Assembly (NCBI GenBank): GCA_049515655.1
Contig: JBEKTW010000008.1
Span: 67,848 to 131,847, forward strand
Length of the DNA: 64,000 nt
Source: JBEKTW01 sp049515655
Lineage (GTDB): Bacteria > Bacteroidota > Ignavibacteria > UBA10030 > SZUA-254
Direction: 5' to 3'
The notes under the pieces are model-generated. The model was not told the DNA's origin. It ran no database searches and was given only the letters and a program-made list of their open reading frames with translations. Below, piece after piece: positions 49,766 to 58,835 of the stretch (its first letter is position 1; the number at the start of each line of letters is the position of its first letter). Position numbers and translations under genes: made by a program.

Positions 49766-50581
49766 TTACGTGATCTTCTTGATTACTCCTGCCAGTAACT
49801 CGACAAATGTTTCCTTCACATTGTTCGCTACTTCCGTGACCTCGAGGTGTGAAAGTTTTCCGTGGTTGATACCGGTTGCCAGGTTCGTAATGCAGGAGAT
49901 GCCCGCGACGCGCATGCCGAGGGCTGCGGCAAGGCTTACCTCATTGACCGTCGACATTCCGACCGCATCACAGCCAATTCTTCGTACCATTTCAATCTCA
50001 GCCGAGGTTTCATAGGAGGGTCCCTTCAAACCGCAATACACACCTTCCTGCAACAAGATGCTCTTGGTGCAGGCGACAGCCCTGATTTGCTCCTGCAGTC
50101 TGCGGTCATAGATTTCCTTTGTTGCATGGACTCCTGACTGATGGTCACAGGGGTTTTCAAATGTCAGGTTGACCTGGTCGGTGACCAACATCAGGTCTCC
50201 GGGCGAAAAGGCGCGATTGACCGCTCCCGCGGCGTTCGTTACAATGAGAGTCCCGATTCCAAATTCATGCGCCACACGAATAGGGTAAAGAACGGGGTCT
50301 AAGTCTCCCGTTTCGTAAAAGTGTATCCTGCCCTGGAATGCAAGGACTGGCACGTCGTCCAGTCTCCCGAAAATGAGTCTTCCGTGGTGGCCCTCAACGG
50401 TCGAAAGAGGATAATGGGGTATGGTCGAACTTTCGATGGTCTTTTTTGAAGACAAAGCGCCGGCAAGGACCCCGAGTCCCGAACCAAAAATGACCGCAAC
50501 ATTCGGCCGCAGTTTGGTTTTCGACAGCAGGAAGCGGACGGTCTCTTTGATTCTTTGATCCTTTTGTTCCTTCATATTCAA
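49766..50581 (-). CDS. punA: Purine nucleoside phosphorylase
   Basis: Splits purine nucleosides to the free base and (deoxy)ribose 1-phosphate. The trimeric PNP motifs are present: GSGLG near residue 35, VEGHHGRLIFG near 64-74, GRIHFYETG near 84-92, TNAAGAVN near 118, GPSYET near 190. The usual GMSTVPE motif reads GMSTVNE, a Pro-to-Asn change next to the base-binding site. The 271 residues are normal. It is the last gene of the nucleoside uptake and salvage cluster. Confidence 0.95.
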   Translation of the reverse strand: MNMKEQKDQRIKETVRFLLSKTKLRPNVAVIFGSGLGVLAGALSSKKTIESSTIPHYPLSTVEGHHGRLIFGRLDDVPVLAFQGRIHFYETGDLDPVLYPIRVAHEFGIGTLIVTNAAGAVNRAFSPGDLMLVTDQVNLTFENPCDHQSGVHATKEIYDRRLQEQIRAVACTKSILLQEGVYCGLKGPSYETSAEIEMVRRIGCDAVGMSTVNEVSLAAALGMRVAGISCITNLATGINHGKLSHLEVTEVANNVKETFVELLAGVIKKIT

Positions 50582-50650
50582 TTCCTTGTTTTCCCTCTCT
50601 GATTAGGCGGCAGTCTCAACGATACCGAAAAAAACTTAATGCCAAGAAGA

Positions 50651-51541
50651 TCAACCATTCTCATAAGGGATACCATCTGCCGCGGGCGGAGTGGATTTGC
50701 CAATGAATCCCGCTAGGACGACCATCGTGAGGACGTAAGGGATCATCTGGACGAACTGGGTTGCCGCGAAACTACCCTGGAGTTGAATTGTCAGGCTTTC
50801 GGCAAATCCGAAGAGAAGGCACGCACCCACAGCTCCGATCGGTTTCCATTTGCCTATGATCATCGCTGCAAGAGCAATGTATCCGCGCCCAGCGGAAATT
50901 CCATCGGTGAAACTGTGCTGGTCGAGCGCCAACCACGCCCCGCCTAATCCGGCCAATGCCCCACTAATGAGTACTCCTGCGTACCGGAGTCCGGAGACAC
51001 TCAGGCCCAACGTCTCGACTGCTGCCGGATGTTCACCGACGGCCCGCAGCCGCAGACCGAAGCGGGTCTTGTATAAGACGAAGTGCGAAAGAAGAGCGAG
51101 GATCGCGGTACCGACAATGAAGGGATTGACGATGGGGATGCTTGAAAAAACGCCCCATTCTTCGATTCCCGGTATGCGGGCTGAGTTGCTGGAACTGCTG
51201 AAAATCAATTGGCACGAAAATTTTGTGATGCCGAGTGCCAACAAGTTGATGGCAATCCCGCTGACGATCTGGTCGGTCTTGAACGTCACCGAGGTCACAC
51301 TGTGAAGGAGGCCGGTCAACATGCCTGCTGCCACACCGCAGAGTATTCCGATTAGCGGGTCATGAGAATAATACGTGCCGACCGTCGTCGCGAAAGCACC
51401 GATGAGCAAAATTCCCTCAAGCGCGATGTTAACAACACCGCCTCGCTCGCTGAACGTCGCGCCGAGAGCCGGCAGGGCGTAAGGAACCGAGATTCGCAAA
51501 GTTTGTGCGAGAAACGCAAAGCTCAGGAGAGAATCAAGCAT
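50651..51541 (-). CDS. Nucleoside ABC transporter permease (NupQ-like)
   Basis: The second membrane subunit of a BMP-dependent ABC importer (branched-chain permease family). The 296 residues form about eight to nine membrane segments. GVVNIALEGILLIGAFA near 33-49 is the EAA-like region of this group, and RAVGEHPAAVETLG near 165-178 is the conserved cytoplasmic loop. It overlaps the preceding permease by eight bases. Homologues in Bacillus (NupNOPQ) import guanosine. Confidence 0.92.
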   Translation of the reverse strand: MLDSLLSFAFLAQTLRISVPYALPALGATFSERGGVVNIALEGILLIGAFATTVGTYYSHDPLIGILCGVAAGMLTGLLHSVTSVTFKTDQIVSGIAINLLALGITKFSCQLIFSSSSNSARIPGIEEWGVFSSIPIVNPFIVGTAILALLSHFVLYKTRFGLRLRAVGEHPAAVETLGLSVSGLRYAGVLISGALAGLGGAWLALDQHSFTDGISAGRGYIALAAMIIGKWKPIGAVGACLLFGFAESLTIQLQGSFAATQFVQMIPYVLTMVVLAGFIGKSTPPAADGIPYENG

Positions 51542-52637
51542 GGATGGTCTCCACCGGCTTGTTCATGACTTTCGTCCATCGGTCGAATACTTTCGTGAGC
51601 ACAATGACAAAGAGAATGATGATCGCTTGCAGGATATTCACCAGCTCCTTCGGAACAATCGTGTTGATGGTGAGGCTTCCGTACTCGAGTGTTCCAAAGA
51701 AGAGCGACGCAATAATAATACCGACCGGATGGTTTCTGCCCAATAATGCAGCCGCAATTCCTATGAAACCGACTCCTTCCGAAAAGCCGAGCTCAAAATA
51801 GTGTTTGTATCCAAGAACAAAATTGCTTCCTACGAGTCCGGCAAAGGCGCCGGCCATCGTCATCGCCATGATCGTCCGCCGGGGAACATCGATGCCGCCA
51901 TAGCTGGCAGCGGTAATGCTCAAACCGACGGCGCGAATTTCATAACCTTGCCTTGTTTTCCAAAGGAAATAGTACAGAAACGCACAGGCGAGAAGAGCGA
52001 TCACGATACTGAAATTCACGGGTGATCCCTTGAAGAGAGCAGAAAGCTGATCCAGGCGCATTAACTCCGCTTTGTCGGATATCGAAGGCGTGTGAACGGT
52101 TGCGGGAACAGCAAAGATATTGTTCACAAGATAGCTTATCAACGCCGCAGCTATGAAATTCATCATGATTGTGTTGATCACCTCGTGTGCGCCAAATTTT
52201 GCTTTCAGCACGCCCGGTATCGCCCCCCAGACAGCACCGCCGAACATTCCGCCGAATACACAAAGAGGAAGGAGAACAACGGCCGGCAACGACGTAAAGG
52301 TAAAACCTATCCATGCAGTCACGAACGAACCGATATACAGCTGGCCTTCAGCGCCGATATTGAAGAGGCCCGCCCGAAAAGCGATGGCAGCAGAAAGACC
52401 CGTGAACATCAAGGGGGTCGCTTTGAAGAGAATCTGGCCGACGCCGTACGGATTTCCAAGTGTTTCAGAGAAGAACCTGCCGTACACCGCAAACGGGTCT
52501 TTCCCTACGACGAGAATGAACGCTCCGCAGACAATGAAGGCCAGAACGAGCGATAGGGTAGGGCCAAGGAGCTGAAGCAGTATGTTCCTAAACTTCTTCA
52601 TTAGATTTGAGGTGAAGAAAATTCGTTTGTGAAACAA
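51534..52637 (-). CDS. Nucleoside ABC transporter permease (NupP-like)
   Basis: The first membrane subunit of the importer: 367 residues with about ten membrane segments. FNIGAEGQLYIGSF near 91-104 and IRAVGLSITAASYGGID near 235-250 mark the cytoplasmic coupling loops of the branched-chain permease family. It starts 12 bases after the ATPase gene ends. Its sister permease overlaps it. Confidence 0.92.
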   Translation of the reverse strand: MFHKRIFFTSNLMKKFRNILLQLLGPTLSLVLAFIVCGAFILVVGKDPFAVYGRFFSETLGNPYGVGQILFKATPLMFTGLSAAIAFRAGLFNIGAEGQLYIGSFVTAWIGFTFTSLPAVVLLPLCVFGGMFGGAVWGAIPGVLKAKFGAHEVINTIMMNFIAAALISYLVNNIFAVPATVHTPSISDKAELMRLDQLSALFKGSPVNFSIVIALLACAFLYYFLWKTRQGYEIRAVGLSITAASYGGIDVPRRTIMAMTMAGAFAGLVGSNFVLGYKHYFELGFSEGVGFIGIAAALLGRNHPVGIIIASLFFGTLEYGSLTINTIVPKELVNILQAIIILFVIVLTKVFDRWTKVMNKPVETIHA

Positions 52638-52649
52638 CGCGGCACATTC

Positions 52650-54176
52650 TTAACCCGCTTTTCTTTTTGCCCCCGTCATGTACAAGCCAAGTTCTCGCTC
52701 GGATGTTTCTTTCGCGTTCAGCGTTATGACAATCTCACCTTGAAACATTACTGCGATTCGATCTGAAATCGAGAGAAGTTCCGACAGATCCGAGGAGACG
52801 AGCAAGATTGCTTTCCCCTTGCTTCGTTCAGAAAGGAGTGTTTGATGGACAAATCGCGTTGCATTGATATCAAGTCCTCTTGTCGGCTGGCTGACGACGA
52901 TCAAAGGGGCATCCTTCGATATCTCCCTGGCGATCACGATTTTCTGTTGATTGCCGCCGGAAAGTTCACGGGCCGTCTGTTTCTCATCGGTCGTGCGAAT
53001 GTCGAACTGAGCTATCATTCGCTCCGTATAGGCATCAATACTGCGTGCCCGCAGCTTAAAGAATGAAGAATACGCGGGTTCATTTTGGCGTCCAAGAAGA
53101 AAGTTCTCGGCGAGCGTGAAATCCAGAACGAGTCCATGTTTATGACGGTCTTCGGGAATATGCGCGATGGAGGTCTTGCGCTGAGGAATTTCGGTGCCGC
53201 CGACCCTGACGGCACCCGCTGTTGCGCGACGTAATCCCGTGAGAACCTGCACCAGCTCACTTTGCCCATTTCCTTCGACTGCGGCGATGCCAAAAACTTC
53301 TCCGCTGAAGATGGAGAGCGTGATGTTTCGTAGCGCAGGCAATCTTTTATCATTCAGCGCGCAGAGATTTTCGATTGACAACGCTGGCTTCCTCGTCTCG
53401 GGCGGCTCAGAGACCTCAGGGATTTGTCTCCCGGTATATGATATCGACTGTTCGATTTCCTGTCCGACCATCATTCGCGCAATCTGATCTTTGGTAGTGG
53501 CTCCGGTTGCCATGTGACCGACGACCTTGCCGCGCCGCATAACTGTCACACGGTCACTTATTGCCATTACCTCGGCGAGTTTGTGAGTGATGAAAACAAC
53601 GGTTTTCTGTTGTTCCCTCATCCTCCTGAGTATCGCGAAGAGCTCCTCTATCTCATGCGGCGTGAGCACGGCAGTTGGCTCATCCAGGATAAGAATGTCG
53701 GCGTTTCGGTAGAGAACCTTCAGAATTTCCACGCGTTGCTGCAAACCAACCGAGAGGTTCTCGATCCGCTCTCTTGGATCGATATTGAAATGATATGCCC
53801 GGGAAAGCCGGTTGACATCTTCCTCCGCCTGGGCGGTATCGAGGAATTGCCCTATCCGCGTTGGTTCCTTTCCAAGAATTATGTTTTCGGCGACCGTGAG
53901 GGGAGAAATGAGCATGAAATGTTGGTGAACCATGCCGATTCCGCAAGATATCGCCTTGGCCGGGTTCCGGACTGTTTGCCTTTGTTCATTGATGAAAATA
54001 GAACCACGCTCGGGAGCATGAATGCCGTAAAGGATTTTCATCAGCGTCGATTTTCCGGCGCCGTTTTCTCCAACGAGAGCATGAATCTCACCCTTCTCGA
54101 CCTCAAAATTGACGCGGTCGTTGGCTTTCATGCTTCCAAAGTACTTGGTAATATCTTGCATCCGGAAGGCCAGCAT
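52650..54176 (-). CDS. Nucleoside ABC transporter ATP-binding protein, two-domain (NupO-like)
   Basis: A tandem ATPase of 508 residues. The first domain has Walker A GENGAGKST (about residues 36-44), signature LSVGLQQRVEILK near 145 and DEPTAVLTP. The second has a degenerate Walker A (VEGNGQSELVQ near 302), signature LSGGNQQKIVIARE near 405, and no classical DEPT (VSQPTRGLD). One intact and one degenerate site is normal for this sugar/nucleoside-importer group. The genes on both sides encode the lipoprotein and permeases. Confidence 0.95.
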   Translation of the reverse strand: MLAFRMQDITKYFGSMKANDRVNFEVEKGEIHALVGENGAGKSTLMKILYGIHAPERGSIFINEQRQTVRNPAKAISCGIGMVHQHFMLISPLTVAENIILGKEPTRIGQFLDTAQAEEDVNRLSRAYHFNIDPRERIENLSVGLQQRVEILKVLYRNADILILDEPTAVLTPHEIEELFAILRRMREQQKTVVFITHKLAEVMAISDRVTVMRRGKVVGHMATGATTKDQIARMMVGQEIEQSISYTGRQIPEVSEPPETRKPALSIENLCALNDKRLPALRNITLSIFSGEVFGIAAVEGNGQSELVQVLTGLRRATAGAVRVGGTEIPQRKTSIAHIPEDRHKHGLVLDFTLAENFLLGRQNEPAYSSFFKLRARSIDAYTERMIAQFDIRTTDEKQTARELSGGNQQKIVIAREISKDAPLIVVSQPTRGLDINATRFVHQTLLSERSKGKAILLVSSDLSELLSISDRIAVMFQGEIVITLNAKETSERELGLYMTGAKRKAG

Positions 54177-54199
54177 GGAGCGGAGCAGTAGAAAGGAGA

Positions 54200-55240
54200 T
54201 CAGCGGTCGGGAACTGCAATGACTCCCGAGATTATCTTGTCCCGGATTTCCTCAACTCGCACATGAACAGTTTCTGGAATCAGAGCCTTATTATTATCGT
54301 CGTAGACATAATCTACACCCTTTGACTTCAAGCCAAAAATCGCAGTAACTCCACCTTTGAATTTTCCTTCCTTGGTGGCTTTGACGGTCTCCGAGATGGT
54401 GTTCTCCACGATCTTGGTCATGCTCGTGAGCACATAGCCTGGCGCCTCGTGGAATTGGTCGGAATCAACCCCGATCGCCAGCTTGTGCGTTTCTCTCGCC
54501 GCCTCAAAGAGCCCTAGCCCCGTAACACCGGATGCATGATAGATAATATCAGCGCCCTGGGAATATTGTCCTAGGCCAAGCTCTTTGCCCTTGCCAGGGT
54601 TCTTAAAAGCTTCTCCCGTGACGCCGGCATAGCCGATGATCACTTTGCAGGACGGATCAACGTACTTTGCTCCCGCCACGTAGCCGGCTTCGAATTTCTT
54701 AATGAGAGGGGACTGCATCCCGCCAATAAAACCGATGATCTTGGTCTTTGATATCAAAGCCGCTATTGCCCCGACCAGGAAGGATCCCTCTTCCTCTTTG
54801 AATTCAAGTGCAACGAGATTTGGTGGAATCACTCTGGTGCTGTCAAACGTATAATCTACGCAGGCGAAATTCTTGTCTGGGAACTCCTTGGCTATATTCG
54901 TAATATCATCGGTGAAAATGAACCCAATACCAAAAATCAGCTGAATGTCCGGCCGGTTCGCAAGCTGCCTGAGCGCCGTTTCCCGGTCGGCTCCCGGTCC
55001 GGGCTCAATGTATTCAAAATCAATTCCCAATTCTTTCTTTGCGCGCTCCAAGCCTCGATACGCGGCATCGTTGAAGGACTTGTCGCCCCTGCCGCCAACA
55101 TCAAAGACGAGTCCGACCTTCCATGTACCCAGAACCTCCTGCTGAGGTGATTTCTTTGCGCATCCTGCAACGCAGACGAGCCCAATGAGAAAAAGTAGTG
55201 TCGCATTAAGGGGTTTCATAATCGCGGCAAGGGATATCAT
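54200..55240 (-). CDS. BMP family nucleoside-binding lipoprotein (PnrA/NupN-like)
   Basis: The substrate-binding protein of the importer, anchored by a lipidated cysteine (lipobox VAGC near residue 27). The mature part has the BMP fold: GLVFDVGGRGDKSFNDAAYRG near 43-63, PDIQLIFGIGFIF near 95 and the FACVDYTFD strand. ATG 55240 overlaps the tdk stop (ATGA), suggesting coupling; ATG 55219 (MKPLNATLLFLIG) would give a more typical signal peptide. PnrA-type proteins bind purine nucleosides; specificity here is inferred from the salvage neighbours. Confidence 0.92.
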   Translation of the reverse strand: MISLAAIMKPLNATLLFLIGLVCVAGCAKKSPQQEVLGTWKVGLVFDVGGRGDKSFNDAAYRGLERAKKELGIDFEYIEPGPGADRETALRQLANRPDIQLIFGIGFIFTDDITNIAKEFPDKNFACVDYTFDSTRVIPPNLVALEFKEEEGSFLVGAIAALISKTKIIGFIGGMQSPLIKKFEAGYVAGAKYVDPSCKVIIGYAGVTGEAFKNPGKGKELGLGQYSQGADIIYHASGVTGLGLFEAARETHKLAIGVDSDQFHEAPGYVLTSMTKIVENTISETVKATKEGKFKGGVTAIFGLKSKGVDYVYDDNNKALIPETVHVRVEEIRDKIISGVIAVPDR

Positions 55241-55812
55241 TCGGTGGGAGGGTCAAAGCATTTCCTGCAGCGCGCTTCATATACTTCACGTGCTCCCACG
55301 ACAACTAGTTCCTGTTGTTTGGTGATCCGTTGGCTTCGGTCTGCCGGATTCCCACACTTCATGCATATGGCAAGGGTTTTTGTGATGTACTCGGCGACGG
55401 CGAGCAGGTGGGGCATCGGCTCAAACGGCCTGCCTCTGTAATCCTGGTCCAGGCCCGCAACAATTACTCGTTTACCGTTTGCAGCAAGTTGCTCGCAAAC
55501 ACCCACCAGCTCAGGAGAAAAGAACTGACCTTCATCGATACCTATCACTTGAGCATTCTTTGCTAACGACAGAATGTCTTTGGAATTATCCACTCTAATT
55601 GAGGAAAGGGATTGTTCGTTATGCGACACAATATGTGTTGGGCTGTAGCGAGTGTCAACGTGAGGTTTGAAGATAATTACTTCCTGTTTGGCAATTTGAG
55701 CCCGCCGAAGGCGACGGATAAGCTCTTCGGTCTTACCGCTGAACATACATCCTGTAATCACTTCAATCCAGCCGGTGTCTTTCGGCATATTATGCAGGGT
55801 TACGACGTCCAT
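55237..55812 (-). CDS. tdk: Thymidine kinase (type II)
   Basis: Phosphorylates thymidine and deoxyuridine. The P-loop GCMFSGKTEELIRRL lies near residues 21-35, the Walker B IGIDEGQFF near 90-98, and the structural zinc site is formed by CMKCGN and CRKC. The 191 residues match the type II enzyme of bacteria. It sits between cdd and the BMP lipoprotein, with 15 and -4 bases of spacing. Thymidine arriving through the importer would be its substrate. Confidence 0.95.
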   Translation of the reverse strand: MDVVTLHNMPKDTGWIEVITGCMFSGKTEELIRRLRRAQIAKQEVIIFKPHVDTRYSPTHIVSHNEQSLSSIRVDNSKDILSLAKNAQVIGIDEGQFFSPELVGVCEQLAANGKRVIVAGLDQDYRGRPFEPMPHLLAVAEYITKTLAICMKCGNPADRSQRITKQQELVVVGAREVYEARCRKCFDPPTE

Positions 55813-55827
55813 GGCGAAGTTCTTCTT

Positions 55828-56244
55828 TCATTGTCTGAGTTCTCTACCATCGAAAGGAAGAGGGAGAAGATTAGCCATCTTCATCACTCTTGTCGCGCCT
55901 TTCCTGTTGGACAAGACGACGTCGATATTTCCGGCAAGATCCAGTATGACTTGTCTGCATGCTCCGCACGGCGAAATGAAATCCTTCGCGTCAGAGGCGA
56001 TAGCTATTGCCTTGAACCTCTTCTGGGATTCTGACACGGCTTTGAAAAGCGCAGTGCGTTCCGCACATATCGTAAGACTGAACGAGCTGCTTTCGATGTT
56101 GCAACCGGTATAGATTTTGCCGGAAGATGTCAAGAGAGCGGCGCCCACCCGAAATTTTGAGTACGGTGAGTACGATCTGTTCTTTGCTCTAAGCGCCGCC
56201 TTAATCAGCCTGGTATATGTATCGGCGTGTCTCTTCACTTTCAT
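55828..56244 (-). CDS. cdd: Cytidine deaminase
   Basis: Deaminates cytidine and deoxycytidine to uridine and deoxyuridine. The zinc motif is complete: CAERTALF (Cys and catalytic Glu, about residues 57-64) and PCGACRQV (near 91-98), with GAALLTSSGKIYTGCNIE before it. The 138 residues are typical of the small homotetrameric form. The start is ATG 56244; an in-frame extension to 56451 lacks homology and precedes the promoter. It is the first gene of the salvage operon. Confidence 0.95.
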   Translation of the reverse strand: MKVKRHADTYTRLIKAALRAKNRSYSPYSKFRVGAALLTSSGKIYTGCNIESSSFSLTICAERTALFKAVSESQKRFKAIAIASDAKDFISPCGACRQVILDLAGNIDVVLSNRKGATRVMKMANLLPLPFDGRELRQ

Positions 56245-56253
56245 ACGGCTTGG

Positions 56254-56282
56254 AATATAGAGAGAATAAAGGAGAGAATCAA
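56254..56282 (-). promoter_or_regulatory. Promoter of the nucleoside uptake and salvage operon
   Basis: On the minus strand TTGATT (56282-56277), 17-base spacer, TATATT (56259-56254). Transcription would start near 56247, about three bases before the cdd ATG, so the mRNA is nearly leaderless. Confidence 0.6.
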
Positions 56283-56511
56283 GAAAAGCGTGGTTAGGAT
56301 GCCTGAATCCACCGGAAATCGTAAAACATAAGGAGAGAATTGGTCGAGTTCGAATTCCACCGACCTGCAGTACCCGCCTGTGACAGCTGATAGGGAAGAC
56401 AAGGAGTTTTGCTCGGCTGCCAACAACTTGCCAGGCCATGGAAGGGGGCACCGAAGTGGGGAATCCCCTGAAGAACAGGATCTCGAAAAACCTTCAAGCC
56501 GATTCTACATC

Positions 56512-57750
56512 TCAAGTCTTAATGAGCGATATTTTAGTGAGTTCCGGCGGACAGTTAATTCGTACTGGAATACCGACTGTTCCAATTCCCCTGGAAACGT
56601 ACATATGTGACGACCCGATCGAATAGAGTCCGGCGACGTATGGCGATACCATGCGAGCGGGTGCTATCACGTCGGTACCGACTCTGGTGAAGACAATCTG
56701 GCCCCCATGTGTGTGTCCGGAGAGTGTCAGGTGAATGTTCTGTTCAGCAGCCTGCGGAAAGAAGTATGGACGGTGAGCGAGGAGAATTTTTGGAATGCTC
56801 TGGTCTGCTCCCGCTACTTGTTTCGCAATCAGTTTTCTGGCGTGCAAAGGATTTCCGAGGTCGTCAATGCCGACAAGGTCGAACTTTTTCCCGTTATGTT
56901 CGATCGTTATGCGATCGTTACGAAGAAGTTTGATGCCACAGGAGTTCACTTCCCTTGCGACGACCTCGACATTTTTTGTGAAATAGTCATGATTTCCAAG
57001 AACTCCGTACACCCCGTGGGAAGCCTTTAGGGTGCAGAATGCTTCTGCACAGGGATAAACCTCCTCGACCATACTGTTGACAAAGTCGCCTACGACTGCC
57101 ACCATGCTGGCATTAAGTGAATTCAACGCTGCCGCGTATTCCTCCATTTGACTTCTGGACATGAAAATACAGGAGTGAATATCACTCAGCAGGCCAATCG
57201 TGAACCCGTGGAGCTCATCCGGGAGGTTTGTCATGGGCACATCGACTTGTGAGATTTCGAACCTGTTGTTCCGGATAATACCAAAAGTCGTAGTCGCAAA
57301 GGCAGCTCCCGCAAGCACCGTGACCCCTTGACGAAGGATTCTTCTCCGGTGTGGATCGACCCGGTCGCTAAGTGCATTGTGGCTTTCAGTTTTCTTTCTT
57401 GAGAGCCATCTCCAGAGCCAGGCCAGGGAGAGAAAGGGAAGTTGAAGAAGCCTCGCAGTTGCGAAGAGGAGAAAAAGGAAAAGGAGGGAATAATGCCATA
57501 CGTAAAACGGGTACACAGCGACAACCATGAACCACGCCGGCAATGAGACAACGTCGGGTCGCCACAGCACGGATATGACCATCGGTAGGTTGAAAGACAC
57601 GAACACGACCCTGGTGAGTTTCTTCATCCATGCGGGTTTGTGACTGGATTCAAGATACTGCGTCACCTTCAAGTAGAAAAAGCACTGGACGACTGCAACA
57701 AGCCCTGTCATCAGCATGCGAAATACGGCCAAATATCGCCAACCGGTCAT
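56512..57750 (-). CDS. Membrane-anchored metallophosphoesterase (YkuE/YaeI-like)
   Basis: A calcineurin-like phosphoesterase of 412 residues. The N-terminal part has about four membrane segments (residues 5-115), then a fifth hydrophobic stretch near 140-160. The catalytic domain has the metal motifs LLSDIHS (near 193), VVGDFVNS, GNHDYF, and GHTHGGQ near 345. Relatives include enzymes acting on UDP-diacylglucosamine or isoprenyl diphosphates; the substrate is uncertain. ATG 57750 follows AGGA at seven bases, better than TTG 57756. Confidence 0.88.
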   Translation of the reverse strand: MTGWRYLAVFRMLMTGLVAVVQCFFYLKVTQYLESSHKPAWMKKLTRVVFVSFNLPMVISVLWRPDVVSLPAWFMVVAVYPFYVWHYSLLFLFLLFATARLLQLPFLSLAWLWRWLSRKKTESHNALSDRVDPHRRRILRQGVTVLAGAAFATTTFGIIRNNRFEISQVDVPMTNLPDELHGFTIGLLSDIHSCIFMSRSQMEEYAAALNSLNASMVAVVGDFVNSMVEEVYPCAEAFCTLKASHGVYGVLGNHDYFTKNVEVVAREVNSCGIKLLRNDRITIEHNGKKFDLVGIDDLGNPLHARKLIAKQVAGADQSIPKILLAHRPYFFPQAAEQNIHLTLSGHTHGGQIVFTRVGTDVIAPARMVSPYVAGLYSIGSSHMYVSRGIGTVGIPVRINCPPELTKISLIKT

Positions 57751-57777
57751 ACTCAATTCCTGAATTTCGGTGACTTA

Positions 57778-57806
57778 AACATAAGACTGCCTGAGAAAAC
57801 AGTGAA
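57778..57806 (-). promoter_or_regulatory. Promoter candidate for the metallophosphoesterase gene
   Basis: On the minus strand TTCACT (57806-57801), 17-base spacer, TATGTT (57783-57778), about 20 bases before the gene. Confidence 0.4.
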
Positions 57807-57986
57807 GACCAATGGGTTCGTTGACGAACACGCGGCGCAACCGGGTCTGGGAGTTTCGACGCGCAGGAAGCAAAGTGGCCGCAGCCTGGCGTGTGCCCTG
57901 TGAGGATTGCGGAACCTTAAAGGCTCTCGTATCTTGTCCTAATCGTTAATATAAGGATTTGTTTTGAGTTTGCAACTCATGAACAC

Positions 57987-58015
57987 TTGTTGTTCACTGG
58001 GGGATTTCATATATT
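57987..58015 (+). promoter_or_regulatory. Promoter of the PASTA-rpe genes
   Basis: TTGTTG (57987-57992), 17-base spacer, TATATT (58010-58015). The predicted start near 58022 is 12 bases before ATG 58034. Confidence 0.55.
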
Positions 58016-58033
58016 CTAAATTGAAAACACAAT

Positions 58034-58819
58034 ATGTATTTGATGGCACTCGACGTTGGCAAAATCATTCATTCTGGTTGGGTCAAGAAAATATTTCTTG
58101 TTCTGGCGATTCTTGTTCTCATTTTTTTTGTTTGCAACGACCTGTTGATGCCCTGGTATGTGAACCAGGGCGGCCAGATCCTGGTTCCTACGGTCGTGGG
58201 AGTGCGCTTTGAAGTCGCACAACACACACTGGACTCGATGGGATTGGTCCCGCGCCAGGGTGACCTGAGGACGGACAGAGAGTATCCGGAAGGGACCGTT
58301 ATCAGTCAAAATCCCCTCGCCGGAAGGAAGGTCAACAGGGGTCGCAGGATTTATCTGACGATTAGCAGCGGGGAACAGCTTGTATCAGTACCGAATCTGA
58401 AAGGGAGGACTCTCCGCGACGCAAGGTTTCAATTGGAACGACAGGGTCTGAAGCTGGGTGCCCTGGACTACAAGCCGTCGGACGAGTTTCCCGAGAACAC
58501 GATCATCGAGCAAGGCCTCGGCGCGGGGATAAAGGTCAGGAGAGATGTTTTTGTCTCGATCGTCGTAAGCCAGGGAAAGATCTCGGACAAGATTTCCGTT
58601 CCCGACCTAAACGGAAAGACGCTCACCCAGGCACAACAGATTCTCGCCAGCCATGGTTTGAAGCTCGGAAATATTACGTACCAACAGGTTCCAGACTTGC
58701 TCCCGAACACCATCGTCGACCAATTCCCCCGGGCCTCCGAGCTGGTCGTCGCGGGACAGGCGATCGATGTTTTTGTGGTTCAAGGAAGTGAAAAAAAACA
58801 TGATGTGCTCGAAAACTAA
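58034..58819 (+). CDS. PASTA domain membrane protein
   Basis: A single-pass protein of 261 residues with a short cytoplasmic end, one membrane helix (about residues 19-38) and three extracytoplasmic PASTA repeats: VPTVVGVRFEVAQHTLDSMGL (near 50), VPNLKGRTLRDARFQLERQGL (near 120) and VPDLNGKTLTQAQQILASHGL (near 195). PASTA domains bind peptidoglycan or beta-lactams. There is no kinase or transpeptidase domain, so this is a stand-alone PASTA protein. ATG 58043 is an alternative start. Confidence 0.9.
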   Translation: MYLMALDVGKIIHSGWVKKIFLVLAILVLIFFVCNDLLMPWYVNQGGQILVPTVVGVRFEVAQHTLDSMGLVPRQGDLRTDREYPEGTVISQNPLAGRKVNRGRRIYLTISSGEQLVSVPNLKGRTLRDARFQLERQGLKLGALDYKPSDEFPENTIIEQGLGAGIKVRRDVFVSIVVSQGKISDKISVPDLNGKTLTQAQQILASHGLKLGNITYQQVPDLLPNTIVDQFPRASELVVAGQAIDVFVVQGSEKKHDVLEN

Positions 58820-58835
58820 CTGCAGGGATTGACTG

